Shown here: one piece after another, positions 33,390-44,350 of the stretch
Numbering within the stretch: the stretch's first letter is position 1
How the letters are laid out: each line of letters begins with the position of its first letter
NCBI GenBank assembly: GCA_035582835.1
Contig: JAYKAV010000289.1
Coordinates: 1,820,853-1,884,852, forward strand
Source: Phoebastria nigripes
Taxonomy: Eukaryota > Chordata > Aves > Procellariiformes > Diomedeidae
Reading direction: 5' to 3'
Length of the DNA: 64,000 nt
Position numbers and translations under genes: made by a program
Notes under the pieces: generated by a model
Told to the model about the DNA's origin: nothing
What the model saw: the letters and a program-made list of their open reading frames with translations, nothing else
Databases searched by the model: none

Positions 33390-33700
33390 GTAAACTTTTT
33401 TTTTAAGGTGTACTGAAAAGTCAACATTTTCCTATGATCTATGATGGGAAAACTCTGAAGAAAATATCTTTTTACAAATCTCCAACAGTTCTGCCTCCCC
33501 AAATACACACCCTTTTTTTTTTTGTATATGAGAAGGATAACACACAGTTAGGGGAAGGAGAGCTCTTTAAGATTGAAAAAATAAAAATTTTCTGTTACCA
33601 CACGCTAAACAGCTGTCTTCAATTGAAATTTTACTGAAATCAGTGTTTGTTCCTGTAGCACGTTTTGATTTTGACAAATTGATATTTTCCAGTGGGAGAA
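33390..33700. repeat. AT-rich fold-back repeat class, copy 5
   Basis: GTACTGAAAAGTCAACATTT, GGGAAAACTCTGAAGAAAAT, CAATTGAAATTTTACTGAAA and CGTTTTGATTTTGACAAATT words resemble the other copies. Boundaries are approximate. Confidence 0.35.
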
Positions 33701-36169
33701 TATGCCATCAGGATGCCAGCTACTTCTGTGATCGGTGGAAATGAAGCTTGTTTTCCATGAATATGTATCCTGTGGTTGAATTCCTGGGTGTGTAGTTAAT
33801 TAGGAACTCCAACAGAATCAGATTTTTCATGAAACTTGTGAGAACTTAATATTTTTGAGGCTGTTAATCTCTATATCACATTTGATTAAAGCTGTTCAAT
33901 TAGTTCAAAAGTTATTGGATGGGACTGTGTTGTGGAGTAGGTAGATAAAGGTATTCTCATACGTTTGCACATCCAAACACAGAGCATGATTTTGTTAGGA
34001 AATTAGGCCAATAGTGCACCTTTTAAAGGTTAATTTTGGCCCAGCTGGACACTAGAGACGTGAATGGTCTTCACACTAGAAATCTCCCTTACTCCCCAGA
34101 TGCCTCCAGTGAGCCCAGTGACACTCAGGAAATCAGTGCCCATACTGTGGGTCTCTCCATGAGTGGATCACTCCACTCCTTGTTTTATGTAAGGACATTA
34201 CACAAGGACACAACCATAGCAGGACTCCCTCCAGACACATCTTTTGGAGCTACATTAGGAGAGAGTGGAAGAGAACCCCCAGATTAACAATTGTCAATGA
34301 CAAATTGCTCTGAAATCAACCGATCATGACAAAATGCACTTTACTACGTATTAGTCACATATCACTGATAGCAATATTAGAGTCCATAAACATGCTTTTA
34401 ATGATCAAATATTATTTAATGTATGCCNAATCTCACAGTAAGTGGAAATTAAATGGACAATTTAGTGTACCATCTCTATGCATAGGCCCAGAAGCATTTC
34501 TCCAGTGGATAAACATTGACAATAAAGCTGTTGTTCAACAGAATACTACAGCTGCCAGATGTTAAAGGTTTTGGCCTTTGAACATGTTGTCCCAAAGAAA
34601 AAGGTTGACATTTGCTGTTATACTGGCATATATTCTGTAGTGAGAAAAAAGGAATTCCAGTTCTATTCTGAAGGCAATAAGGGCTGGTGGGTAAAGGAGG
34701 GGATCTAAAAGACCTAAAAGATCCCTGTTTCCAGGCCTGTAGTTGGTCAATTGAGTGGCCATGTCCTGTTCATCAGCTCTTTTTTTTNACCACCCTTGTC
34801 TTCTGTGCAACAGCTTATGCACTTAGATATCTGCAGTAAATTATGCTAGCAGCTCAGTCAGGTACCACTCCTGACATTGAGACCAAGTTGCAGCAAGGAG
34901 AAGAACGATTTATTTAACTTTCCTTGGCATGACTCTGTCCATCAGTAGTCATATGACCCCCACCACCTCCTCAGAAGAAAAGGTTTCTGTCTGTTTGCTA
35001 CTTCTAACTTGTATTAGTCCTGCAAAGCAACACAGCAATAAAAAGTATTAAATTAATTTGGCATGCAAGACCGAGAGCACCTGTTAACTCTCTGGTNCAA
35101 TACCACGTTTGCAGAGGTGGCTGTTAAGAAAACAAATTTCCTTTTTGATTTGTAGACTGAACAAATTTAAACTGGAGTCCTTGAATACAGTCACTGAACC
35201 TCATTGTGCTTTTTGTTTAAAGACCAAAAAAGGAGACACTCTTCTCAAGAAAATGTTTTAAATACAATGAACTCTCTGCAATTCTACAGTTCTTTCAGAC
35301 TCCAGCATTTGCAAAAATACTGTTAAATTCACATAGTCTCACAGTATTGCAGATTGAGGAGCCAGGTCTTGGTATACCTGTGCACTTTGAGGTAAATCAA
35401 GGAAAAAACAAGTCTAGGTGGGGAGGGAAATGAAAACCAGACCCAGACAACAGTGCCAGGAATGTCCTGAGACAGACTGTATTCACATCAGGATTCCTTC
35501 TCCTTGAGTAGTTTGGATGGACATTTACATTTAAAACTAAACCAAATTAAGGACCTTCGGCAGGTCTCCAATATTAATGGAAATTTCAGTTCCCAATACC
35601 TTCCTTTTCTATCTGTGCTGTGATCCCAAGGTATTATCACAGCTAGAGCTTCCAGTGGAAAAAATGCTGCAAAAGAATTCCTGTAGACTCAGTGTGCAAG
35701 GTATTCTCCTCTGGGAAGAATATTTACAACCCAAAATCAAAATAACTGGCTTGCACCATAAAACTCCCCAACTCAAGCTTCACCTTCAACCCTGCAAATG
35801 CTAAAGGTGGCACATGATGCATTTCCCACTCTCCCACTTTCAGAAAATCCATCTAAGATTCTTTGAAGAACTATCCAAAGAGAGGGCACATGAGCAACAG
35901 TTAACTCCTTGTGCACTGTGATGGCACCTGTATCAGAAGACAGCCGTACCCCAGTCATGATCATGAGCATCTGATTATATCCTTCTGATAACCTGCTCTG
36001 AAATAAACTCACAAGAGTCTTCCCACTGTTTGCTCAGACTCTTATACAAAAATCCCCAGTTTATCCATAAAATCACAATGATGAGCTGGGGAAAAAAACA
36101 TTGAATTTTTGTGCCTCCCATCTTAATATTTTAGTTTGTTCCTTTGCACAGACTTGTCTTCATGCACAG
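33701..36169. other. Non-coding stretch
   Basis: No gene. Ns at 34428, 34788 and 35098. AT-rich mixed sequence with no recognised element. Confidence 0.5.
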
Positions 36170-36470
36170 GAGCCATAAATCTGGCCTGTCACTTTTATGA
36201 TTATTAGTGGTTAGACCTGATGAATATTGATATGTGGCAAGCACTCTTTCGACATTAAATACATTTGCCAATTTTCCTCCTCCAAACTCCACCCGTTAAT
36301 GCTTCATCCAATATGAATCAATATTGGTTTAATAATTAACATGTTTAAACATTTTCTAATGTATATTTCATGACGAGAAGATCTATGTTTATTTTATGAT
36401 GATAAAATATTTAGGGCCGAGGGAATTTTACTGTGCTGTCATCACAGCGTTAGTTGGGCCCTTTTCACTC
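36170..36470. promoter_or_regulatory. Candidate conserved non-coding element
   Basis: TTTATGATTATTAGTGG, TTTAATAATTAACATG, CATGTTTAAACATTTTC and TTTATTTTATGATGATAAAA words give dense homeodomain- and forkhead-like content in repeat-free sequence, ending in a GC-richer flank. Enhancer function is inferred from texture only. Confidence 0.35.
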
Positions 36471-37814
36471 TGCCTGAGGGGGCATCCCTCTGTCTCTTCT
36501 CTGCAAAGCCGAGGCTGAAAAGGTTTTGGCTACTTGTACNGAAGGTCTGCTTATGTGGATCTGAAGTTATCTGAAAAATGTGGCGGGGCTGGAAGGGAAG
36601 GACTGCCCCTGCATTTGCTGCAGAGGGAGAGTGCCCGCTGTCAGCAGCTCAAGCTCAAAACAACAGCAATGGAGACAGACAGGGATCTGACCCGCAGAGA
36701 CTCGTAACAGGTTCAGCTTCAAAAGCAATTCAGACTAGAAGTTCAGACTCTTGGAAAACATGCACAAAAGTCAGCAAGGAAAGAAAGAGAGAGAGAGAAG
36801 ACTAAACCTGGCTCTGGGAAGGCTTTAAAGAGCCCATGGTGCTTGCTGCATAAGTGGGGGCTTACTCTTCCTCTTGAAGCCAGCAGGCTTGACTTTCCGC
36901 TGCTGTTTCTGTACTGGCAAAAGCAGGTGTTAAAACAAGTTTCCTGGAGCGGGAAGGTTTGGTGGGAGTTGAAAACCTCCCCACATAAGTGAAGGGGTTA
37001 TTCCTTAGTGCTTATGTAACATGCAGAGGAAGGAAAATACCTGTAGGGTGGAAAAGGCTTAAGAAACACAGATTTGGTGCTGCACTGCTTGGCCTTAGGG
37101 GCGTCTGGCTCCTCAGATCCTACAAGACCTCACCACCACATCGCCTTGCAGAGGACAAATGCAAAGAACACAGACTGCAGATCCATGCAAATAGCATTCA
37201 GGTGATGCTTTGGCTTTGCACTGGCTCTTACACAAGGGTGAATTCTGCTCTGGCTGCCCAGGGCCACCAGGGAATCAGGGATAATGAACAAACTGGCTCT
37301 GAATTCATTGAAATCCAGGTGAAGGTTTCCTGTGAGACTGTGATTAATGTGATAAAGATGATTATATTTATTTCCATGTATTTGTTGAAAATTATTCAAC
37401 TGGTCACAGTCCAGCAGCTCCTGATGTTCCACTTCTGGGCAGCAGAACAAACACCATGTAGTACATCTGATCTGTCTATAATCAGGTACCAGCCCTGACA
37501 ACAACCCTCTTGCGGATGGGTCAGAGGAGTGCTGCAAGCCGTTTTCAGCAGGGCTGCTGATTGCAGGAAAACACACACTTCTCTTGCAAGATTTGCTGTG
37601 GAACATGTTTATTCCAGAAATGGATTTAAAAAAAAAAAAAAAAAGCATGTATCAAAGTCATGATATCTCCTGAGAAGAGGTTTCCTTGTCAAGGTGTGTT
37701 TGTTTGATAGCACATCCAGAAGGTGGAAATGTAATGTGGTTTCACACTTTACTTTTTGAACCCATGTAAACTTCTGGCATTCACAAAAAACAGAGTTCTA
37801 CAGCTATTTTTGTG
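36471..37814. other. Non-coding stretch with long overlapping frames
   Basis: Frames at 36989-37498 (plus, 169 codons) and 37130-37648 (minus, 172 codons) overlap on opposite strands, have no domain, and are judged chance. A GA purine run lies at 36773-36800, a 17-A run at 37628-37644 and an octamer at 37185-37192. Confidence 0.45.
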
Positions 37815-38056
37815 AAGCTATTAGATACTTCATGGAAGAAAAAAATCCATCAAGGGCATTAAACCCAAAGATAACACCTCTGACTCAGACAGTCCCTGAG
37901 CTGCTGATCACTGGAGGCTGAGAAAAAGTAGGAGAGAAATACTGCCACTTTCTTGCCCTGTTTAGTGGCAATTTTTGGCCACTATTGAACATACGATACT
38001 GGCCTAGATGGACTTTTCCTTTCATATGACAAAGCTCTTCTTTTATTCTTATGGAA
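37815..38056 (+). mobile_element. CR1 LINE 3' end, complete tail
   Basis: Words in order: AGATACTTCATGGAAGAAAA, AATCCATCAAGGGCATTAAA, AAAGATAACACCTCTGACTC, GTCCCTGAGCTGCTGATCAC, TGGAGGCTGAG, TTGGCCACTATTG, GATACTGGCCTAGATGGAC and ATTCTTATG. This matches the 3' end of an old CR1 lineage shared by birds, crocodiles and turtles, where GATACTGGGCTAGATGGACC and the TTCTTATG tail are diagnostic. Moderately diverged, 5'-truncated. Confidence 0.88.
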
Positions 38057-38469
38057 TGAAATGTGAAACAGAGCTGTGGGAAGGTCAGTTAGGATGTTGC
38101 TTTCTAAAAATACTCTGTGTTTTGGCTTGAGCTTAAAAACCTTTCTGAAAAATAGGGAGGAGAAGGTGAATGCTTGCACATCATGTTTGACATCAGTGAA
38201 CTTCCTGCAAGATTTGCACAAATAAATAAATAAATTTTAAAAAGCAAAAAAAACCCCAACCTTGACAGGTTTCAAAGGTTTTATTTAACTTTATTGTGAT
38301 TATTTTCTGCAGCTCTGGTTAGGAGTAGCAATTATATTAATCCTTCTCCTCCAGGTTGCTAATCCTAGTAAAGCAACCTGTTGCTTGGAAGATTGTATGT
38401 TGTTAAGGAGCTCCCTGAGAACATTTATTCATGCTTGGGGAGTGCATTCCTAATGCACGCACTTTTCAT
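38057..38469. other. Non-coding stretch after CR1
   Basis: No gene. A short (AAAT)n run lies at 38218-38235. Otherwise mixed sequence. Confidence 0.45.
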
Positions 38470-38880
38470 TTAGGCTGAAATTCACCCCTAGGAAGGGGGG
38501 CTGAGCTCAAAGCCTAGGTATCACTTAATTCATGTTTAAACCCTTCAAATCAGAGGATAAAATGAAATCCAATGGAAAACTCTACTGATGTGGTTAGGAG
38601 ACCTCAGCACAGAAATCAGTGGGGCTTTGGGTGAGAAAAGGAAGATCACTGAAATTAAAATCACTTCCTCTGAATTTGATGGAACTGAGCCGGTGTGAGA
38701 GATGGGAGACAGAAGAAAGATGCTCGCATAGTTATATGAGCTTGTATATTTATGCTCCAAACCTGAGTAAATAGTGTAAATCGGATAAGACAAGTAAATT
38801 GCACCCAATGAGCAGTGAAAGCAGGCAACAGCATTCATGCGGAATCTCAATTTACACCGCAGCTGGGGTCCAGAGGAGCT
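38470..38880 (+). repeat. Ancient sauropsid repeat complex
   Basis: GGCTGAAATTCACCCC near 38473-38488, GAATTTGATGGAACTGAGCC near 38670-38690 followed by GGTGTGAGAGATGG, and CAATTTACACCGCAGCTGGG near 38849-38868 resemble three parts of the same class as 16705-16790. Fragmented and diverged; extents approximate. Confidence 0.45.
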
Positions 38881-40185
38881 TCACTGAGAAAGCAGGGGTC
38901 TGAATCGCAATCTGCTTTTTTTTCTCTCTTTTTTCTCCCAGTTATTTGGCATAGCAGGTATGCTCCAGTGAGACCGGCAATACAGCACTGTGAGGCTGCG
39001 AACCAGTCACCTGGTGCCTGCAAAGAAGTGTCCCACATCTGAGGACACGTTCCACATATTGCTAATAGCCTAAGAAAGATTTGCATGGGCACCGTGCTCT
39101 GACATGGATTGCTGTCATTTCCATGTTAATACGCTGCTGTTCACCAGCCAGCAACCTTTGTCCTTGTAAAATGCTCCCATGGCTTTGTCACAGCAGGGTG
39201 GCTCAGGGGGCGAGCCAAGCAGACTTGCTGCCTAATGCTAACGGTGATATGTTCCCCGACTTCTTCCTTTAAACCTATNAGGGAAAAATTCTATATTTCA
39301 TTGCTCTGAGCATGTTTAAAACTATTCATAACGTGGCTGTACCCCAACCCCTTGCAGACCTTTCTACCACCTGCTTCCCGTGAGATGCATGCTCTGCTGC
39401 TCCTGGGGCACCGCTGCCCCACGTGCCTTAGCTGAGGGATGCTGTGGGTATGGAGCCAGCAACGGGCTCGGAGGGCTGAGGGCAGATGCTATGGGATGGC
39501 CCATCTGCACACTAGGGCTGGAATTCATCTCTTCTGACTTTCAGCAGCTCCGGCACAACTGTCTTCAGCCGAGCTAGCTGTCTAGGCTCCCCTTATAGCT
39601 GGGAAAGAGAAATAAGCAATTCCACAGCACAATTCATCTGACTTGTTTTAGATGTCTGCCTTAGAAGAGATGAATTGGGCCCTAGAAGTGACAGTTTCTC
39701 TGCCTTGATCGTAAAGGGAGGCTTGCCAACCTGCAGGGATGCAGACCTGCAAGCTCTAGGTATCTGTACGCTGCCAGCTAAATCCCGGAGTACACGTGCC
39801 TGGTACTGACATAGCCCAGGGACCCTCCACTCTGGGGTGTTGAGCAACACCCATGGTTGTGCCCTCTCCTGAAACAAGATCTCCTCTGCCCTAAGAAGTG
39901 TGAGGTCCCAGCTTGGAGGCTCACAGTGCCTCATTTCTCTTGATCACGGTGGTTTGCTATGACAGATATTCCGATCTGTCCCTGTATAAATCTCTTCTGA
40001 AAAGCTGTCAGGCCATGTAAGAAAGAAAGATAGAGCTCCTTCTTGCAAAGTGCTGACAGGGTGCCACCACGTACCAGCACAACAACAGGGCACTGTGCAC
40101 AAGCCAGCCACTTCTCTTTCCCCACAAGAGTCTTGTCCCCTTGCTCAGCTCCTCTGGTCCCCAGCTGAAGCATGAGAAGGCTTCT
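38881..40185. other. Non-coding stretch
   Basis: No gene. An octamer ATTTGCAT lies at 39079-39086, an N at 39279. Short frames on both strands without domains. Confidence 0.5.
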
Positions 40186-40191
40186 TTGTTC

Positions 40192-40236
40192 TTTTTTTTT
40201 TTTTTAGTCCAGCAATAAAATGCAATTTTTTTTTTT
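40192..40236. repeat. Paired poly-T runs
   Basis: A 14-T run (40192-40205) and an 11-T run (40226-40236) flank 20 bases that include CAATAAAATGCAA. On the minus strand these would be A runs, but no retroposed body was recognised beside them. Confidence 0.7.
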
Positions 40237-42322
40237 CCTGATGGTCTTCTTATCATACTTAAATCTGTGTTTGATTCAATTCTGTTCTTGCCAGGTGTTT
40301 GTTTATATTCTCATATCCCTGACTGCACAGATATTGTTGTTCACAGACATATTTCCAGGGGAGATTTTATTCAGTGGCAGCAGACATCTTCTCCTGGAAA
40401 GTACTGATGCAGATATTGAGTGCCAACTGTCCTCGTGTGTTAGGAGGCATTTTAGCCCAGTTCTCTACAACCTGCTCTTCATAAGTGTCCACAGCAAACT
40501 CCACTCCCAGTTTCTGTTGCAGCTCTTCCTAGAAGCCTCATCACGCTCTGGTCCCAGTCTCCTCGATGCTGACCCAGCATCATGCACACTGACCCCTTTA
40601 CCAGAGTTGTGTGACATCTAACATACTCCTAAAGAAAGAAGCAGGAGAAGGCCAAGAAGAGAGAAAATATTTTCAAACCTTCATTGGTAGAGGTGCGTTT
40701 TCTATGCAGACCTCTCTCCACACACTTCCATGGTGCTCAGATGTCACTGAGGACACTAAGGCATAAGGGAAATGGTGAAATTNTTGAATTGCAGTATTTG
40801 AATGCTGTTGACCTCAAGGTGCGTGAGTCACCTTCCTCCCACGGGCACCTGTGTGCACTCTCTGAGAGGGCTGAAATGTGTCTTTTCTTGCAGGTGCCTG
40901 TCTTCAAACTGGAGGAACTAGCCAACATCAGGTATTTTGGTCATCAGTCGTACAGCTCAGCTCCCTACTGTTACCCATAGGCTGTGTGTGGTAAACAATG
41001 ATGTACATGCAATCAGAAACCTCCTCTACACACGCGGGCATCTGTTTTTTGCTACTTACATGCTCTCTGCAGGCACACTGGCTTCAAAAAAAAGCATGGT
41101 CTATGAATGCCAGACACGTCCTGCTACACCTGCTGCATCAACCGGATATTTCTATAGGAAATGTATATACATCAAACACACAGACATAGCATGGAGACAT
41201 ACAAGAATAGGGGGAGTCATGTATACTTACTAGTACACACACCCACATACAAATGCAGTGAGACACACTACATGAGCAACCATACTATATTTATTTACTG
41301 GAAAGTAGTCCTGTAAAGATCTACAGTAATCGCATACACGCAATCTCATCTCCATGCACAGACGTGCATGCACAAACTCTTTCCCCTGCATTTTTGTGCT
41401 GTGCAGTCTTCAGGGGTGAATGTACCTGGTCTGTCTCCCAGATCTATCACATTCCAGGACTTTATCCAGACCCCTTCAATGAGGTTTCAAATGTTTCTGT
41501 GCATGTTTCAATCAGTTCAGGCATGTCAGACAAGTAAGTGCTGTGGAGGTACCCGCAAATTACACCATCTGGCTGCCTCAGTGAGCCAGACAAGAGGCAG
41601 ACTGCAGGGAAAGGGAGAATCCAGGCATTAAAGGAAGGAGGGGAATGTAAAACTAACCATTTGCAGAGGAGGAACACTTAAAAATCACTCCAAATAATCT
41701 TGCAGTAAAGGTTTACCTGTTTCATTTTATTAACCAAATCTGATAAGTGTGAAAGAATTTTCTTTGGAGTGAGCTCAGTCCACTGGAAGGTCATTTCCAA
41801 CTTCACCTTCGTGCTTTGTGTAATGCCAGGAAATGTACTGTGCAGCAGAATCTGCAGATTCCCAGGTCTGGGCCTCCGGGGGTAAGAGATGGTTCATAAT
41901 GGGATTCCGGTGGGTTCAGTACAACTGATATAAATAGGTANCCCCACCAGTAGATAACAGATGACAGGGCCTTTTTCCCCCAGACCCGTTTAAAAAAGAA
42001 TATAGGTAAATTTTCATGCATGAGTCTGCATGAAACAATGTGATTTCCAGCTGAAGAATGGGCTGGTCAGGCTTTTTTTCTTGTGGACAGCATTTCAAGT
42101 TCTCATTAAAAACAAAACTCCTCACACCACCTTTGCAAGGTGGCTTTAAATCAGAACTGGAGGATTATTATGGGGGGAAGGGGTATTTTCAGGGGAAATA
42201 TATTCTTTTCAAACAAAGTAGACCTTTTCTTTCAGAAAGTTTAAAAGGAGTGGAAAAAAAAGTTTTCTACTAGAAAAATAAAGAAAACCAGTTAAGCAGG
42301 CTCAGACTGGGTTCTCAGACCG

Positions 42323-42338
42323 GGATGGATGGATGGAT
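42323..42338. repeat. (GGAT)n microsatellite
   Basis: Four tandem GGAT units, likely polymorphic in length. Confidence 0.8.
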
Positions 42339-42877
42339 AACACTCTGACTGGGAGCAAGTGCTCAGAGGCAGGCTCACTTGCCCAGGTTGAGGGACAGGA
42401 ACAGCCAGCGACACAACGGCTTGTGTCACCATGATGCCGACTGTACCTATTCTGGAGGTAAATCAAAGATGCTCATCTGTTGTGATGTTGATCTGGCAAT
42501 TTCCCTTAGCAGAAAGCTCCTAGTGGGAAAAACAAGAAGGGGGAATAAAAGTGTTTATTTGTTGAAAGGGAAGCATGTTTTTGTTGACTCAACCTTTATT
42601 AAATGGCTCTCATTATTGCCGCAGTGTGAGCTGTTGGCACAAGCCTCTGCTGTGTCACTAAACCCTAATGCCATCTAGAAAAGGAAGAGAAGGGAAGCAG
42701 GGCAGAAGAAGAGCCTGAGCGTCCATCCCTCTTCCCACACCCCATCCCCGAGCTTGCCCTGATCTGAAAGAGAGATGCTGCGTTGGGAGGTGCCAGGAGC
42801 CCCGTGGCTGAGCTATAAATCTCACTCAGTCAGAGAGGAAGATTTATACTCACAGCTTGGAAACAACGCCTGTAGCA

Positions 42878-42914
42878 TACACACACATGCACACACACTT
42901 ACATGCACACACAT
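42878..42914. repeat. (CA)n microsatellite, interrupted
   Basis: CA runs separated by TG and TTA interruptions over about 37 bases. Confidence 0.85.
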
Positions 42915-42999
42915 TCCCGCCCGGCAAAAACCAGCAGCTTTGCCAGAACTGAGACTGAAGACAAGGTGCAGTCCCAGGAACAGCTAAATTGCTTTCATG

Positions 43000-43160
43000 A
43001 CTTTCCAGCAGCGTTTCGAAGACAAATTAGGGGCTTGTGTTTTAAATGTATCCCCAATTTGCATTTTGATTGGCTAACAGGCCATGCAAATTCCACGGTA
43101 AAGTACTGATCCGTCAAAGGCGTCTGACAGTTTTCAACAATTGCTGAAATGGCTTTAAAA
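43000..43160. promoter_or_regulatory. Candidate regulatory block with paired octamers and CCAAT boxes
   Basis: CCAAT at 43054-43058, AATTTGCAT at 43056-43064, ATTGG at 43069-43073 and ATGCAAATT at 43084-43092 form two interleaved inverted pairs: POU octamers facing each other with CCAAT boxes (NF-Y type) on both strands. The sequence is repeat-free. No TATA box or initiator is obvious, so an enhancer seems likelier than a promoter. Binding is inferred from motif knowledge. Confidence 0.38.
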
Positions 43161-44350
43161 CAGACCTGTGAGAGCTGGGGAGAGAAAAAAAATAATCAAA
43201 AAACCTCTGCCTGATGAGTGAGTTCTTTCATCTGCTAAAAGCTCTCCAAGCCCACAAGCCTGAGGCTGACTTTAAATGGAGTCAATGGAGAAATATCTTC
43301 TAGACAGGGGAATGATGAAGCCCTCCAATAGCTTTCCCTTCTATTTGCTCTCTCTCTCTCTCACACACATGTATTTACCTTTCCTCTCTTCCTCCCTCCA
43401 GAAAAAGTCCTATCCAGGCTGGTGCTGGGTACCCTCACTTCTCATGGAAGTCAGAGAGGTGTCTGCCATTCAGCATCTCATGGGGTTGAACTCTGGGATG
43501 GTCCTGCAGCCACAGGGTCATGGGATCTTCTCCAGTTGTGAACGATATTAAGGCTTTAAGGTAATTTTATCACAAGGTAAAGGGATTCTTCAGTTTACGG
43601 TATCTTTAAATAACTCACAAGGGATTTTGCCACTGGGTTGCCAATCAGACACAACCTGTTTCTGGATCCAACCAAGAGACAAAATATTTCCTAAGGTCAT
43701 GTCATAGGGAGGCATTAAACTGCCCTGAAATACCACTTGGCAGTGTGAGATGAAGCTAGTTGCATGCTCCCACAGCAGGCCACTGCACAAGCACTTTAGC
43801 CAGAGCAAAAGAGGCTTTGAGATGCAGTGGCAAAGGGCCCGTAGGGACCTTTTGCCAGTTTGTTGCAACATTTTTGGGAGATATAAGGCAACAGAAAGAG
43901 CCTAGATTTTCTAGGGTTGTACAGCTGTGCTGGGTTATCTGTCTGCAAAAATTTTTGTACGTTCAAAAAATGTTCATATCCTGAAGCAAGTTGCAAAACT
44001 AAAATTTCAAGTCCTCTGCAAAGCCAAAATGAGTAAAATAAATATAGAAAAACAATCTCTTTTGGTCAAGTGAAACTTTCTCTTTCAGTAGGGTATAAAC
44101 CTTTTCCTTTCATTTTGTCATGTATTGACAAAGCAAACAAGAAGCCCTTCGATCCCATAATTTGCTAAGCTACAAAATGAGAAAGACATTGTGAACTATC
44201 ATTTTCCACATTGCACAGGAGATATCCTTTGGACAGTTTCCATCACCACCCCCCCACTCCCAAATTTTTGAGTGAAGAAGATATTAAAACTGGCTCTATC
44301 TCCATTTAAAAAAGTTTTCAATGAATTTTCAGTTTGGGTTGAGAGAGTCC
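43161..44350. other. Non-coding stretch
   Basis: No gene. (TC)n/(CA)n sequence at 43348-43370. Positions 43960-44350 belong partly to the AT-rich fold-back class (CAAAACTAAAATTTCAAG, AAGTTTTCAATGAATTTTCAG). Confidence 0.45.

Larger units (their letters stand above)
40241..42999. other. Non-coding stretch with simple repeats
   Basis: No gene. It includes (GGAT)n at 42323-42338, CA-rich sequence at 42878-42914 and AT-rich fold-back texture at 42085-42290. Diffuse CA/TA alternation lies at 41140-41290. Ns at 40783 and 41941. Confidence 0.5.

Noticed and set aside
36989..37648. 169-codon (plus) and 172-codon (minus) overlapping frames
   Set aside because: Mutual antisense openness with no motif; the minus frame starts in a poly-T stretch.
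40192..40236. Poly-A tail of a processed pseudogene on the minus strand
   Set aside because: No adjacent gene-like sequence or target duplication was found.
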